Shown: positions 14,617-27,185 of the stretch, piece by piece
Layout: every line of letters starts with the position of its first letter
Position numbering within the stretch: the first letter of the stretch is position 1
Assembly: GCA_023238725.1 (NCBI GenBank)
Contig: CM041538.1
Span: forward strand, 3,006,182 to 3,070,181
Direction: 5' to 3'
From: Scortum barcoo
Lineage: Eukaryota; Chordata; Actinopteri; Centrarchiformes; Terapontidae
Length of the DNA: 64,000 nucleotides
Notes under the pieces: generated by a model
Told to the model about the DNA's origin: nothing
What the model saw: the letters and a program-made list of their open reading frames with translations, nothing else
Database searches by the model: none
Translations under genes and position numbers: made by a program

Positions 14617-15953
14617 TGTGTCACTGGAGAGTTCATTTGAATCACTTACATTTGAATCACTCAACTTGAATAATTACATTCTAAAGAGAAATTGAATTTG
14701 TGTAGTTTAACTTGAAGAATTGAATTAAAAACCTGACTCTGAATAACATGTGAAATTTAATTCATTAGTTTTGAAGTGCACTGAATTTCTATAAACTTGA
14801 AAATGAACTACATTTGCTCGGAAACTGCATTTTATCCTCAATGAAAACTAAACTCTGTACTTCCTTATTCAGTTGTCACAATTCAATTTTAGCTCACTGA
14901 GACACACATCCTGTTGCTGAGGAAGTGCAGATTCACTGAACTCCTTTTCACATGCTGCTGTAACAACTATTGTCTCTCAGTGATGTCATGGACCAATGGA
15001 AGCTGGATATTTCAAACTCTAAAGTGTCTGTTCTATATAAAAACTGTACTTTTATGTCTTGCTATTTCAGAGAAAAAAACTTTATTTGAGAGTAATGCTA
15101 GATTACAGCTAGCAATGTACAATGTAATTACTCTGGAGTTCAGGTGTAATCTTTCATACTAACAGTGTTCCAGTGCAGTATGTACCTGTACATAGATGTA
15201 TGTAGGTACATGGGAACGAGATTTGAAGTTATGGATAAAGGTGTTAACAAATTGGTGAGGGAGGGCAGTGTGACAGCCAATAGGACATGAAAGGATGATG
15301 GAGGGGCACATGATGGAGCAGACCTCGAGTGCCGCCCTCCCCTTGCTGGCCCAACCTGCCAGCAAGAGAGAGAGAGCCCTCCCTACCCAGATGGGGAACC
15401 TCTTGTGCCCGCGCAAAGCAATCTCTGTAACAACCTGTGTGTCAGTGTGTGGAAGTGTTTATGGAGGAAATAATGTGTGGGAAGCCAACTAACATCTGAG
15501 AAGGTGTCCAGCTGGAGACAGAGGCTGGGCAGGTCACCACTGCCAAACTTGTGTCTCGGCTGAGCAGGGTGCAGAGGTGAGTCAGGGTGGCTGGAAGCTG
15601 AAGGTGATAGTTAAACTATTAAAGTGTTGTAATTAAAGGAGTTCTAAAGTTCCTTTTGTAATTTGCACTTGATTGCTCTTCCTCAGCGACCAGATGTGTG
15701 ACCCAGTAAACTGAAATTGAATTTGAGAACTGAATGTGAATTTTCAGTGAGGATCAAATGCAGTTTCAGAGTGACTGCATTTAGTTTCATAATATTACAT
15801 TCAGTTTCAATTGTATTGTAATTCAGTTCCAAACTAATAAATTCAATTTCAAATGATGCAGTTTATGTTCAGTCTTCTGATGCAATAATTCAAGTTAAAC
15901 AAGAGCAAGTAAAAAATTCAAATATAGACTGAAATTCAGTTTCTAGTGACACA
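14617..15953. mobile_element. Non-autonomous DNA transposon with ~300-bp terminal inverted repeats
   Basis: The left end TGTGTCACT (14617-14625) is mirrored by AGTGACACA at 15945-15953. The inversion continues for about 300 bp: the left arm ends near 14925 with CTCACTGAGACACACATCC...GAGGAAG, and the right arm begins near 15677 with CTTCCTCAGCGACCAGATGTG. Both arms are made of degenerate subrepeats of the type TTGAATTTCAGTT. TA dinucleotides flank both ends (14615-14616 and 15954-15955), which could be a target duplication. No transposase frame is present. A CCAAT word (14993) and a TATATAAAA word (15035) lie just inside the left arm. Superfamily not determined. Confidence 0.75.
14981..15043 (+). 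promoter_or_regulatory. Promoter-like word cluster inside the inverted-repeat element
   Basis: TGATGTCA (14981, one mismatch from a CRE/ATF site), CCAAT (14993-14997) and TATATAAAA (15035-15043) occur in the order and approximate spacing of a small RNA polymerase II promoter. No convincing coding frame follows. It may be the leftover promoter of the transposase gene of the parental element. Chance occurrence is possible in AT-rich DNA. Confidence 0.25.
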
Positions 15954-18900
15954 TATTTTGGCAAAGTCAAATATTCAATATTGATTTTGCTCTTTTTGGA
16001 TCTCCACCAACTTGTGGCCATTGGCTATTCAGTTGAACGTGTGCTCCACCAGCCAACTTCATTCGTCTAGTGTTTGGTGCTGGTAAGGTAATGTGCAGTG
16101 GATTTATCAAAGGGAACACTTTTTGTCCGAAAACGCTGCACGCTGCCACTGAACAAGCAGTTGAAGAGTATGTAATGGTTGGTTCAGTAATGAGACTGAA
16201 CCAAAACGGTAAATGTGGTTGTGTCAAAACCAAACAATGAGCAGAAATATGCTGAAATGCTCTGAAGAGCTGAGAGAGACTGCTGAGTGGTTAAATTATC
16301 TGCAGATGAGCTCCCTTCATTTTACACACACGTATTTGATCCATTGTTCATCTAAAATGATGAAATGAATGAAATGAAAAAAAGTCAGATCAATATAGAA
16401 AATAAATCAGACAGATGTAAATGGGGGGCAGTAAGAAGCCTATCATGAAACATAAAGACGTGCACATAAACACACAGCTGTGTGGATCGACACATGCATG
16501 CGAACAGAGACACAGTCAAAGTCACTTGAGAAATGAGGCGTCATCAGAATCGGGCATGTGTCCCAAACTACGGGGAGTCCTTCCAACAGCTTGGCTTGTA
16601 GATGAAGGTTTCTGCAAGCACACGCATACGGAGACCCACACACTTGCAAACGCATGAAAACACAGCAGCGCACACACCGCCTCCTGCTGCTGCTCCTGGC
16701 GAGCTATGAGACGTGGCCTGCTGACTAGAGAATAGCAGAATTGTGTGTTTGGGCCATCTGTTGCTGTGACTGATATAGAGATCACACACACTCTCACAAC
16801 AGACACACCGAAACAGACACCACAGGCATACACACATTTTGCCTATGCACTTGCAGATAGACGCATTATGGTGATTATTATCCATTTATACCCCATCTAT
16901 ATACAGCCTGCAGTGTTTCAGTACATTTAAAAGGAAAAATGAAACACTTTGGAAATATGTTCACTTGCTTTCATTCTGAGGGTGAACATGTAGACCACAA
17001 TTACAAGCAAGCGAGTCAAACAAACTTTACATATGTGAGGCCTAAAAGTACAATGAATAGAACAAACATATAGCATAACACACTACACTGAAGAGTTTAG
17101 AATCAGCTTACACCTTATTTTGATTATTTTTATTTTTTCTTTCAATAATGGCATTTTAAGAGATAAAAGATAAAAACAGTATAATTTAGACACCAGCTGT
17201 ATTAGTAGGTTGTTAATTTTTTGGGGCGCAACAGAAGAATAATTAAATGATTAAAAATGAAAAATTTCAGTCCAGAAAGATGTAAGTGACCCTCGATCAT
17301 TGTTGACAACAACAGTGCAAGTAGTGCTCTTTGGGCCCTCTACAGTCACTTAGTGGTTAGATTGAATAGGATTAAACCTGAATGCATAGTACATTTAGAT
17401 TATATTCTGTGATCCAGAGATCAGTGCTGACCCTAGACCTTAACTCACTCTTTGTATTTTAAAGATTTTGAGAATATGTTTGCAGCACACCTATTAATCC
17501 CAGCTTTTTGTAGACATTATTGTGCATGTAACAAGGAAACAGGAACCTGTTCCTCTTTTTATCTTCACAGACCGCCTCTAGCTCTGTACATAACACACAG
17601 ACATTCAGTTGATATCAGTTCTCATCACAGTCTACGAAAGCATATTTTCAAAACTCATACTTTAAAATAAAATCAGATAAAAGAATCTCACCACAGAGAA
17701 AGAAAGACAGGGCACGCATACATGGAAATGGGGAAAAAAAGGCAGAAAACAGAGCAAATACAAAGACCTGTCATCACTTTGTCCCTCCATAAATGTTTTA
17801 AAATTAATTTATACATCTGACAAATAACACACACTATTTTTTGCTTTTGTAACCCCCATAATTGGAAATGGTGACAAGAATACAATTGCATTCTTTTTTT
17901 TATTTCATAAAGAAAATTGCACCATTTTGTGCTTTTGTTTAAACTGTATAATTTAAAGCATAGCTTCTGCTGAAATATCTTCTCTGGCCAAGATATTGTT
18001 CAGAACTGGGTGACCTATTTATTCTATACCAAACGGCTAAAATACCAGCCAGTCCATTCTGGAAACGTCTTTATTGCTGAACTTTTGAGACCAGTCTTCT
18101 CAGAGTCAGAACAATAAAGAGAGTAAACACGAAGAACCAAACAAACCAGCAGAGGAGACTCAAATAAGGCCTGGATCAAGTATTATTGACATGTCTTTCA
18201 TGCAATTAGGAAAACGGGAATGACAGAGACTGACAGCTCCTGGGGGAGTTGAGTGTGTGTGAGAAAAGGAGATTCACGCTGAACACTCACCAAGCTCTGG
18301 CAAAACTGACTGAGAAAAAAAAAAAGTAAAGCTATTTTAACTGTTATGAGGACCAATTAGTGAAAGCATTGCCATTATCATCCTCAATTGCTTTAGTGCC
18401 AAATGGATTTCCATTTCCATCTTTGAAGCAATCTTTTATTAACATTTTCCATTTAAAAAAAAAAGACATTTTTTGACAACATCATTATGTGGTCTTTCAT
18501 TAAAAGCTTTCAGATGTAAATTAAGATGTCATGGTTATGAACTTCATCATATCTGGAAATATAATGGGGCAGAGAATCTCAATCTTGTGCCGGAATTTTT
18601 ACTCTGCTCTAATGCACAAAAAAATATGAAGGGTTTACAAATTCTCACTGCATGTTCTCCTGCGCAAACAACAGCCGATTCCTCAGATGATCTGTCTGGG
18701 TTTAACGAGTGTATGTTTTATTCATGTAGTCTCACTTGATTTACAGAAATTGGTTGTCCTATTGTGCAATGCTAAAATTTGTAAGTGGCTGGCAGGGGGA
18801 TTTGTTACCTTACCTTATCTAGGACTGCATCCCATTGAATCATTACTCAATTTTGGCAAACTAAATTGTAAAAAGGACAGAACTCTTTTTATCTGTGCAA

Positions 18901-19192
18901 AGTATTTTAAGATCTCAGTGTATTGCATAACAAGAAAATAAATGTACATTTTGTTCAAAGATTGCACAGTCTTACTTTGTCACTAAACAAACTATGTTAC
19001 AAATGAGTAACATTTGCATTAGATTAGATTAGTGACAAATCAGTCAAATTGAATCAAACCACACCCACACAGTCCATTTATTTCTTTGTTTTTACACTGC
19101 CTGTCTTCATCTTGTCATGAATATTCTATGTTACAGAAAAATACTTTCAGGTCAGGTATTCAGGGGCTTCAAGTACAGAAGTGTGGATACTT
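15954..19192. other. Presumed intron; no gene seen
   Basis: Contains CA-rich patches (about 16640-16830), an A-run at 18318-18329 and ordinary AT-rich sequence. Open frames at 16421-16885 come from CACACA-type sequence on both strands and are not genes. Confidence 0.4.
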
Positions 19193-19600
19193 AAAGGGGA
19201 ACTGCACAGATTTTGCACATCAGAATCTATTTACAAGTCTTGGGTAGTACTACTGCATATGTGAAAAGTGTATAAATCATTTAGTGGCTCCAGAGGGAGC
19301 CCTGTGAAGTCAGATAAATGTCCTCAAGTAATGTCACTTGAGTCAGCGTTGGTTGGGGCAATACAGTGTAGACTGCAGGAAGACTACAAGTTTGAAAAGG
19401 AAATTAATCAGGCTGTGGAGTTTACCAGTGAGACAGAAATGAGTTTACCAGATCTCTGCCGCCTGCTTCTCATCTCTGCTTGAGGCTAGGCTCCGGGCTA
19501 CATTAGCTGTTATTATCATAACACAGCCAAATGTCAGCTATCCAGTTACATTATGGCTAACGCAGGTACCAGGTTTTGAATGTGTGGTTTAAAAAGGACA
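19193..19600. mobile_element. Dispersed teleost repeat, probable DNA-transposon fragment
   Basis: Begins AAAGGGGAACTGCAC and continues with a segment of relatively even base composition that includes GGCTCCAGAGGGAGC and CTCAAGTAATGTCACTTGAG, both near-palindromic. From memory this resembles a repeat common in percomorph genomes and transcripts, but I cannot name the family. The right end is not clear and could lie further 3'. An open frame at 19268-19483 is within it and shows no known protein. Confidence 0.4.
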
Positions 19601-20161
19601 ATAGCTGCTGCATAGTTTTTAATTAGCCATTGTGAGTGTTACAGTGTTACAGTGGTACAATGCTAAAGGTGTGGTATTTCAAAAGAATAAACGTGGTTAT
19701 CCTGATTTCATTTCTCCATATAAAATAGATTATATTGCAATATCTGTGAAATGAACTATCTTGCAGCTGCGTGGGATACATTTTGGAGGTAATTATTGCA
19801 GCTCAAAGTTATTTCAGTCACATTACCATAATATGACCATGTCAAGGTCGGACTTAAGTATTTGGCTATTTGATATTTACATCATGGCATTAATGAGGTT
19901 TGGACAAGCAGTCTTTATGATATTTTTCAAAATACAAAAAAACTGAAACTGTCTCACAGAGATAATCAAGCTCCCATGATCCCACGTTTTTTTTACATTT
20001 TGTGAGGATTTACAGAAAACAGCGGGATATCAGTTTTTGTTACTAAATCTGAGTAAGACGTCAGTAATATGTAACTACGTTTTATATTTTATACTCAAAG
20101 TAAATAATCCACATTTTTGTCTTGCATGACCTAATGAGTAGTTTTTGTCTCGTACTTCCAG
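19601..20161 (+). other. Intron end with 3' splice site for naaladl2 exon A
   Basis: AT-rich sequence without features until the acceptor TTTTTGTCTCGTACTTCCAG ending at 20161. A second AG (in TTTCTCCAG) ends at 20172, but the upstream one is preferred because its pyrimidine tract is longer. The 11-base offset would also change the reading phase. Confidence 0.6.
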
Positions 20162-20429
20162 GTCTTTCTCCAGCCTGTCAGATGACAGCGAGGAAGCCAG
20201 AGCCAGGTACCTCTACAGTCAGTGGGTGGGACTTGGTCTGACCGATGTCCACCTGTCCAATCACACTGTTCTGCTCAGCCTGCCTGGTTCAACACCCAAC
20301 ACCATCACTGACAAGTCTAGTCACCAGTGTTTCTTGCCAAACGGGATCCCCTGTGACCAGCGTGGGTCAGATGACCTGCCTAAGCAGCAGTTCTCGTACG
20401 CAGCCTACTCCGCTGTTGGAAGTCTGCAG
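20162..20429 (+). CDS. naaladl2: naaladl2 internal exon A (ectodomain, entry to PA domain)
   Basis: Internal exon of N-acetylated alpha-linked acidic dipeptidase-like 2, a predicted type II membrane protein of the transferrin-receptor/PSMA (M28B-like) family that is thought to be catalytically inactive. It starts with the last base of a split codon and holds 89 codons. Seen: YLYSQWVGLGL (residues 16-26 of the exon), an N-glycosylation sequon NHT at 33-35, LLSLPGSTPNTI (37-48), a Cys pair at 56 and 64 (CFLPNGIPC), and FSYAAYSAVGSLQ (77-89), which leads into the protease-associated domain. The acceptor is TCTCGTACTTCCAG. The donor CTGCAG/GTACTG is rather weak. It ends in phase 0, matching exon B. 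The open frame extends a few codons upstream into intron, so no start codon belongs here. Identification rests on recalled family similarity. Confidence 0.88.
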
Positions 20430-23400
20430 GTACTGTACCCTTGCCCTGTACTGACATTTCCTGAACCAAAGGTTGCCTCACCCTCCTGGTTGCTGCATTT
20501 TCTACCAGATTTTCCTCCCCTTCATAACATTCATATTGTCAGATTGTCTTGGTCCCAAACTCTTGGCCTCTGAGGGGTTATCAGAAAAGGTCATAGCCTG
20601 GGGTTGTTGCTTTAAATGTTACAGCTTGACTGATCACAGTTCAAGGTCCAAAGGTGTCTCAGTGTTGTTCGTCAAGCAGGGATATAGATGATATTTATAT
20701 TAGTATTTTTTGGACACTGATTCGTGGCATAAAGAACAGAGTCCTTGAAAGTCTTACAAATAAATTTGTTCAGAATTTGTACATTCAACACCAACTTTCT
20801 TATGTGCTGAAGAGCTGAGAATGAAAGGTTATCGTGGCTTATTTTAATTGCACTTTAAAGGAGATGTATAGATGATGCAGATGGAAACACAAACACTCTT
20901 TCAGCTTCTTTCATACTTCATCTGATCCATAGAAAAGATATATGCTGCAAACAACACATCCTGCATTCTTTCTCTTCGACATTTCACCTTTAGTTGAAAT
21001 AATTACTTCAGCATGTTTGAAGCTCTGAATAACAATAATTTCTCTAAAGCTCTTAGCAGTTAAAGATTGGAGAAGATCTGACACTGCATATAACAACTAC
21101 TACTTTGTTTGAACTTTCTTTTTCGTTTGTATGTGTCCTTGGATCAATTTGTGTTTTTGTGTGTGTGTGCACATACTTCATTAGTCAGTACGTGCTTCAA
21201 AGGTCTGAACACGCCACTGGTGCCACATGCTGCATTATATTGTCATTTACTTGTTTTTTAATGAAACAAACCTTCTGCTATGTGTAGCCTCTGATGCAAA
21301 AAGCTGTTTGAAGGAAAGCAATTTATTACAGTGGTTCCCAAAGCTTCTCTGTTTTGTACATGTTGTTTAGATTTGTTTGCCTCAAAAAGTAGTTCCTACC
21401 CGCAATGAACTATTTCCCTATCAGGTCCTCACCTGAAATTAAGCCTCCGCTGACATCTGAAGAAATGAAGACATTTTTAGAAAACATTCTTCTTGAAGGA
21501 GAAAGAGCATAAGTGCTGCATCACACAGTAAAGGCCACATATTTAACGAGGTAATTATTTTCTAGTAACCTAAGGCATCAGGATTGTCTGATTCATCTCA
21601 GCAGGTGACTGATTGATTGATCAATCTTACTGAACAGAGCAGTATGTCGCAACGTAATAAAAAAGACCCCCGATCCTTCGTAAGCCTGAACTTTTATTTG
21701 ATAATGACAAGCTGAAGACACATTGTACCTGATAAAGTCTGCACTGACTTTCATTATATTTACACATTGTTTTTTCCACTTGTTGTGTTGGAGCCGTTTG
21801 AGTTGGATCATCCCTTGCCTAACATTTTCTGTAGCATTCAACAGAACCTTCCCCATGTTGTAACTCCAAACTCCTTTTGGGTCAGTTGTGAATCCAAAAT
21901 CAAAACTTGAAATATTATTTAAATATATTTAAATATTTATAGTTAAAACAATAAACTTCATATTAAAATATATTCTACAAAAAAGGAATGAAATACTGAA
22001 ATCATAAATCGTAACAATTTTATACCAATATCTCAGTAAGACAATGGAAGAAAATAGCGGGCTTGTGAATGCATCACTTCATATAGCACAGATATATTCA
22101 CTACATTTAAATGGGTCATACTCCAAAGGACCTTTTTTTTTTTTAAATAGAACAGAAGGAGTCATTTTCTTGGTAAGGTGCCTCAGGCCTTCTCTCACAG
22201 ACAAGAGGTAGTTCACATACATTATGTGCTGCATTTAAATAAGAATAGACTTCCCAAATAGAAAGCTCAGCGTAGAAACTGAAGAATTCCTCAACATGGT
22301 ATTAGCGTCATGCAAGATGCAATGATACACTCCCACCATCCTTCAGGAGTGTGAAGGTTAATGTAAGTCATTATGTATATAGTCTGCCAATGCCAGCCAA
22401 AAGACACACACACGCACACACACAAAAAGAAATACAGTCACACTATTTTTAGAGGATTTTACTTCTCTGTATCCCGGGAACAGAGAAAGGGGTTGAAGGA
22501 GACGCTTGTTATTCCCTTGAGCCCCTGCCGGCCTGAGGGCAGATGAAAAGTTGGAGTGATTCTCTGAATACCAAGTTTTCCTCCTCTTTTCTCTCCCTCT
22601 CTCTCTCCTTGTTCTCTTTTCTCCACTTTGCTCGATCCATCCAGCTGTCCACCCGTCGGAGTCTACCTAAAGTAGGGTCACAGTCATCCATCACCAGATT
22701 ATTTCCTAGCTCCGTTCCTGCACGCTGCCTTGAATTAAGCGGCAGTTTGCCGGATCTAAACATGGCTTTCAGACAATTAAATATGGCGTTTGTGATGGAT
22801 GGATGGCGGCCCAGAGCAAGTATACCGGGCTAATAAGTCCTGCTGTTGGTGGCACTATTTTCGCTGGCGCTGCGGGAACTATGCTCTGACACAAACACAC
22901 ATACACGCACACACAAAGACAGACAGAAAGATCAAGTAAGAAAATTGCATTATTCTAAATGTGGGTCAGATGAAGATAATGTCAACATGTTTGTTGTATG
23001 TAATAGCCTACTGCACTACTAATTTGTGTGTCAGATTGAAGGAGGAGGGATTTGAATAGGGGACTGCATGTGATTTAGAGATAAATCCATTTTTAAAGAG
23101 AGAAGCAGTTCTATTTTATTCCAACATTTGCGAGACTGCAGAGAGAAGAGACTTTTTGTAAATTTGAGTTGCATTGAAACTCACCTTTTTCTGACAGTTT
23201 TGTAAATGGTGCATCAGTGCATGTATACTGTTTAAACATGCCATGAAGTAAAAAAACTAAAGAGGATACATAGTGAGTACAGAGCCAGGTGTCACATCGA
23301 GTACATCAGAACATAAGGAGGCTTTACATTAAGACATGACCAAAAATATTTATCAAACAAAGGGTATTAGAAATAAAGGCCTGTTTGTAATATAAGCCTG

Positions 23401-25517
23401 CCTCAGATAAATGCCTGCTACCCCCTGCTGTTGAGGTAAATAATGGCCTCAGCCACTGTTTAAGGAAATATGGTATTCCCTGATGACTGCGAGTCTGATT
23501 TTGTTTAGTTTTCACAACAGGCTTTTCCCAAAACACATAGGCTGTAATTATTATTTGTCATTTAAGTTTAAAAGTAGAGTATAAATTTACAAGTTGTTTA
23601 TTTCCAAAGGAATTTCTTTCTTTCCCTGAAAAGGAAATAATTTACTAGAAAGTTTTTGTGCATGTGTGTGTGTTGGTGCGTACCTTCTGTTAAATTTTAG
23701 CTGAAATTCCTCAACCTACTAGCTAGCTATTAGCTTGCACAGAGGTCACCATGTTCAATCGAAGTCAAATAACCTGAATTGGGGTCAGTACTTGGAAAAA
23801 AACAAACAAACAAACAAACAAAAAACATTAAATTGACTCAGAATAAACATTTCTTTGTGAAGTCAAACGCTAGTTCTTAGTGCTTTCATCTGGATCTCGT
23901 CATCAAACATAGTGAGCAGTGATTAATGTGCACAGGGAAGGGAATTATAATATTTTGTTAACTCGCTTATATGTGGTTACACAGCGGCTCAGTCACGGGG
24001 AATCAAAGCTTTATGTACACAGCTTAAGCTCTTAACTGGATTCTGGGTTAGATGGGTTACTGCATATAAGCAACTGTCACTAGTATCACAGAGTAATGTA
24101 TCAGATTCACAAATCATGGCTGTTGGACAGTTTGGATAAGGTTGGGTCTGATTGCCTGGGCCTCTTTGTATAGGACAGTTTTTCTGAGCCCAATCAATAA
24201 ACATATGTTCTCACCAGGCACTTACCTCCATGTGAACTGCTCATACTAATCTCAACATACTGTAATATATCTTGTGAACATACATGCTATGTGTGATCTA
24301 TTTTGGTAACAAAATCAAACCCCATCATTTATTTTGTTTGCTTTTATGCTTGAATTTGAGTGTTTCATTTGTAACCTTTCTTTCACATAACACACAATAC
24401 ACAGGAATTTTGACGCATGGTCACTTTTTATGATGAAGGGAAATCAAATAACATGTAATGACGAATAGAAATGGATGTAGCAAATGACACCAGACACAGA
24501 TCCAGCTGTTATAGGAGCCTTAGGGCTTGTAAAGCACAGACTGAGAACATACACAAGCAGCATCAGAGGCGAAATAAACATATATGAAGTACAAATATCC
24601 TCCTGACAACATGCACATTTACCAGAGGGTGTTACCCCACCAGCCTTCCTGTATAGCCAGGACTATTGTGGCACCTCTCTGAGGACGAGAGGTGGAAATC
24701 ACAGAACACTTTGCTGATTCAAATTACTTCATTCAGATTAGTTCAAGATTCATTGTCAGGGATTATGTAGAATTGATTGTTTTTCCTAATCTTAATGGTT
24801 GCAGCACTATTTAAATGTATTTCAGTGTACATAAGTGAGAGAATGCATTATCATATAACGGCACTTTTTGCAGTTTATGCATCACCCGATTCTTCAGTTT
24901 GTTGATAAACTGTCACATTCAGTTCTATAGAGTAGTGCACAAAAGGTTAATAGCTCAGCAGCCTATTATTTACAACAGACTAGTCAGATTTTTTTTTTTC
25001 TGTGGCTGTTGCCTTTCTTATAGAAGGAAGTAACGTAATGTGAACAGCTGAGTTTGTCTAAATACCTTTAACAAATCTGATTAGATGATAATGGATGTAG
25101 TTAATTTGTCCAATAAACATGATTGTGCTCTTTTTGACTTCCAAATTAGAATGGTTTTGCTAATAGCTTACATAGTTCTCCTCAGGTCAATCTACTGTCT
25201 CATAGTCTCAAAGCTACATGTGTGAAAGTTCAGTAGATTAAAAGTGTCCCCTTCAATTAAGAGGAAATACTTAATGGACTCTTTCATTTGATTTATTTTT
25301 CCAAGGCATTTGTATACAATTCCTAGGGAAGTTTCATTTAAAGGATATGTAACTGGGTCCTTTTTTGTGACAATGGTGAAAGTGCATTTACAGCACAGTA
25401 CATTTCTGAAAGATTCTTAGAAAAAGCCAGAAAATCATGTAGTTTAAAAGACATGAATATTAAGAATCATTCAGTTATTTCCAAGTACTTGTGAAGTCCA
25501 ACAAGCTGACCTCTCCA
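20430..25517 (+). other. naaladl2 intron, first part; no gene seen
   Basis: Holds a short CA tract (about 22403-22424), a T-run at 22133-22144, a TC-rich patch at about 22575-22610 and an AAAC tetranucleotide tract (23801-23820). The minus-strand frame at 21593-21856 contains an AATAAA and may belong to an old repeat, but I found no family. No further coding evidence. Confidence 0.6.
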
Positions 25518-26270
25518 GGGGCCAGTTTCAGAGAGCAGGTTTAACAAAGTCTGAGTGCTGATCAGAGGTAGTTGAATCAACTCTGAGCTGAGCGTGTGGT
25601 GACTATAAAAAGCCATCATCAATCGAGCTTCAATAATAAAATTAACCATGGCATCCGGTACGTGAAAAAGTTCGTCCTACATCAGCTCGCTGGAGTTAGA
25701 AGTTCTAATATGAGCTGATGGGGAACATGAGCACCTGTTCAGAAAAACAAGTGATGCAGCTGCAAAAAAGAGGGACTCTTTAAGCACACTTTATTTTAAT
25801 ATAAAGATGAAAAAGTATTGAATGAGATTTTATTTTTATTTAGGTGTGGTCTCATGGGCACAAGTCACACTTGGAGTTGCTGAAAATGAAATATAAAAAC
25901 ACAGTTCAAAAGCATATTTTGCTGAAGCCTGTAGGCCTGTGTTGTTCAATGATTCTGTGACGAAACACAGTAAAGTTGGATTCAGTTGTCATCACAGAAT
26001 GATGGCTCATCTAATCAGGGTCTCACAAATCTCTCTCCACGTAAGGTTGCAAATTCATTTGGCTTCAACATTGATTGGGTGAAACGAGGAAACGACAGCC
26101 CGTGTCCAACAGCTGCTGCAGTCTCGGCAGGAGGGAGGAGACAGGGAGAAACTCAGCGTTTGTTAAAGAAAACCTGCCAGTGAGCAGGTTAGGTTCAAAT
26201 AGGATGTTACCTCTCTTTCTGGAACAGGAAACCCAGATTTTCACTTATTCACTAATCCTCGTTTCTTTAT
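25518..26270 (+). mobile_element. Decayed PIF/Harbinger element, no transposase
   Basis: The left end, GGGGCCAGTTTCAGAGAGCA and AGGTTTAACAAAGTCTGAGT, is of the type known from teleost Harbinger elements. The right side at about 26215-26240 (TTTCTGGAACAGGAAACCCA) has the inverted counterpart, further decayed. Inside are a TATAAAA word (25604-25610) and two pieces of the element's Myb/SANT-like gene (see 25648-25925). The rest of the autonomous element, including the DDE transposase, is missing. The right boundary is approximate and no clear three-base target duplication remains. Confidence 0.65.
25648..25925 (+). pseudogene. Remnant of Harbinger Myb/SANT-like accessory protein gene
   Basis: After TATAAAA at 25604 and ACCATGG at 25646, the frame from ATG 25648 reads MASGT, then stop, then YISSLELEVLI, stop, and a segment ending HLFRKTSDAAAKKRDS. 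This follows the start of the Myb-like DNA-binding protein that accompanies transposase in fish Harbinger elements. Two in-frame TGA codons (25663 and 25711) break it. After about 65 bases of AT-rich sequence an acceptor TTTTTATTTAG (ending at 25843) precedes a second piece whose reading LLKMKYKNTVQ (from about 25876) matches the next part of such proteins but lies behind a small deletion. Autonomous elements use this protein to bring transposase to the ends and nucleus; this copy cannot make it. Confidence 0.65.
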
Positions 26271-26349
26271 TTCCACTACAGCTGGTACATGATATGGCTT
26301 CAGGAAAATTTTGAAACCTTTACTTCTTAAATAAAATCATCTTTATAAG

Positions 26350-26351
<2 letters not shown>

Positions 26352-26429
<78 letters not shown>
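26352..26429. repeat. (AT)n microsatellite, ~39 units
   Basis: Uninterrupted AT dinucleotide run, the longest simple repeat in the window. Length is likely polymorphic and may be misassembled. A run of 20 A follows at 26694-26713. Confidence 0.97.
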
Positions 26430-26432
<3 letters not shown>

Positions 26433-27185
26433 AGACCCAAGAACTAAACATTACAGTTTTTTACGTGTTCTATGTTTGCCTTTTAGTTGTTATGGTACAT
26501 GCTTAACTCTGCTGTGATTATATACCACAGATTATTGGTATACTGTTTGACCCAAGCCTCTAAATAATACTCCAGTACAGTTTTTCTTGACAAATTCAAT
26601 TCACTTCAAATCCAGCTGGATGCAAATGACAAAGCCAGAGGTAAGCTGGGGTAAAGGCACAGGCTTCATTACGTGACTCAACATCACAGCATGAAAAAAA
26701 AAAAAAAAAAAAACTTACTGATGCTTTATAAATGTTACCTTTTAAGCCTTCCAAGGATATGCTGTGGGGAAAAGCCTCTAACTAATTCAGCACAGCTATA
26801 GAAAAGTATTTGCCGTCACCCCCTCCCCTGTCCTCTTTTTTTTCACCTTTTATCCTCTTTACTTCTCCTGACTTTTGGATAAATTCCCTTTTTGTCCAGT
26901 GCACTTGTAAAGCAGTGTTTTGAATTTTTAATACATGCAGAGATACTGAAGATCTATGAAGTCTTGCAACCCTGACGTGGACAGCAGCCCCTAAACTCAC
27001 AAGGGCACAAAAAGGATATGTAGTTAAAAGTTACCTAGCATAGGACTAACAAGCCTTATAACTGTTAAAAACGTGTGAAGGCTGGTACTGCCAGAGGTGT
27101 CTGCATCTTCAGCCAGAGTGCATCAATTTTAGAAAATTCAAATCACTGAGATGGTGGAAAGAAAAATCCATCGCCACATTTTTAA
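26430..27185. other. naaladl2 intron; no gene seen
   Basis: Includes the A20 run at 26694-26713. The rest is AT-rich with no exon or recognisable repeat. The frame at 26782-27000 on the minus strand has no coding features. Confidence 0.5.

Noticed and set aside
20145..20573. Open frame of 142 codons starting with an alternative start codon
   Set aside because: Only the middle is coding. The first codons lie in the intron before the CAG acceptor, and the tail reads past a GT donor into the next intron.
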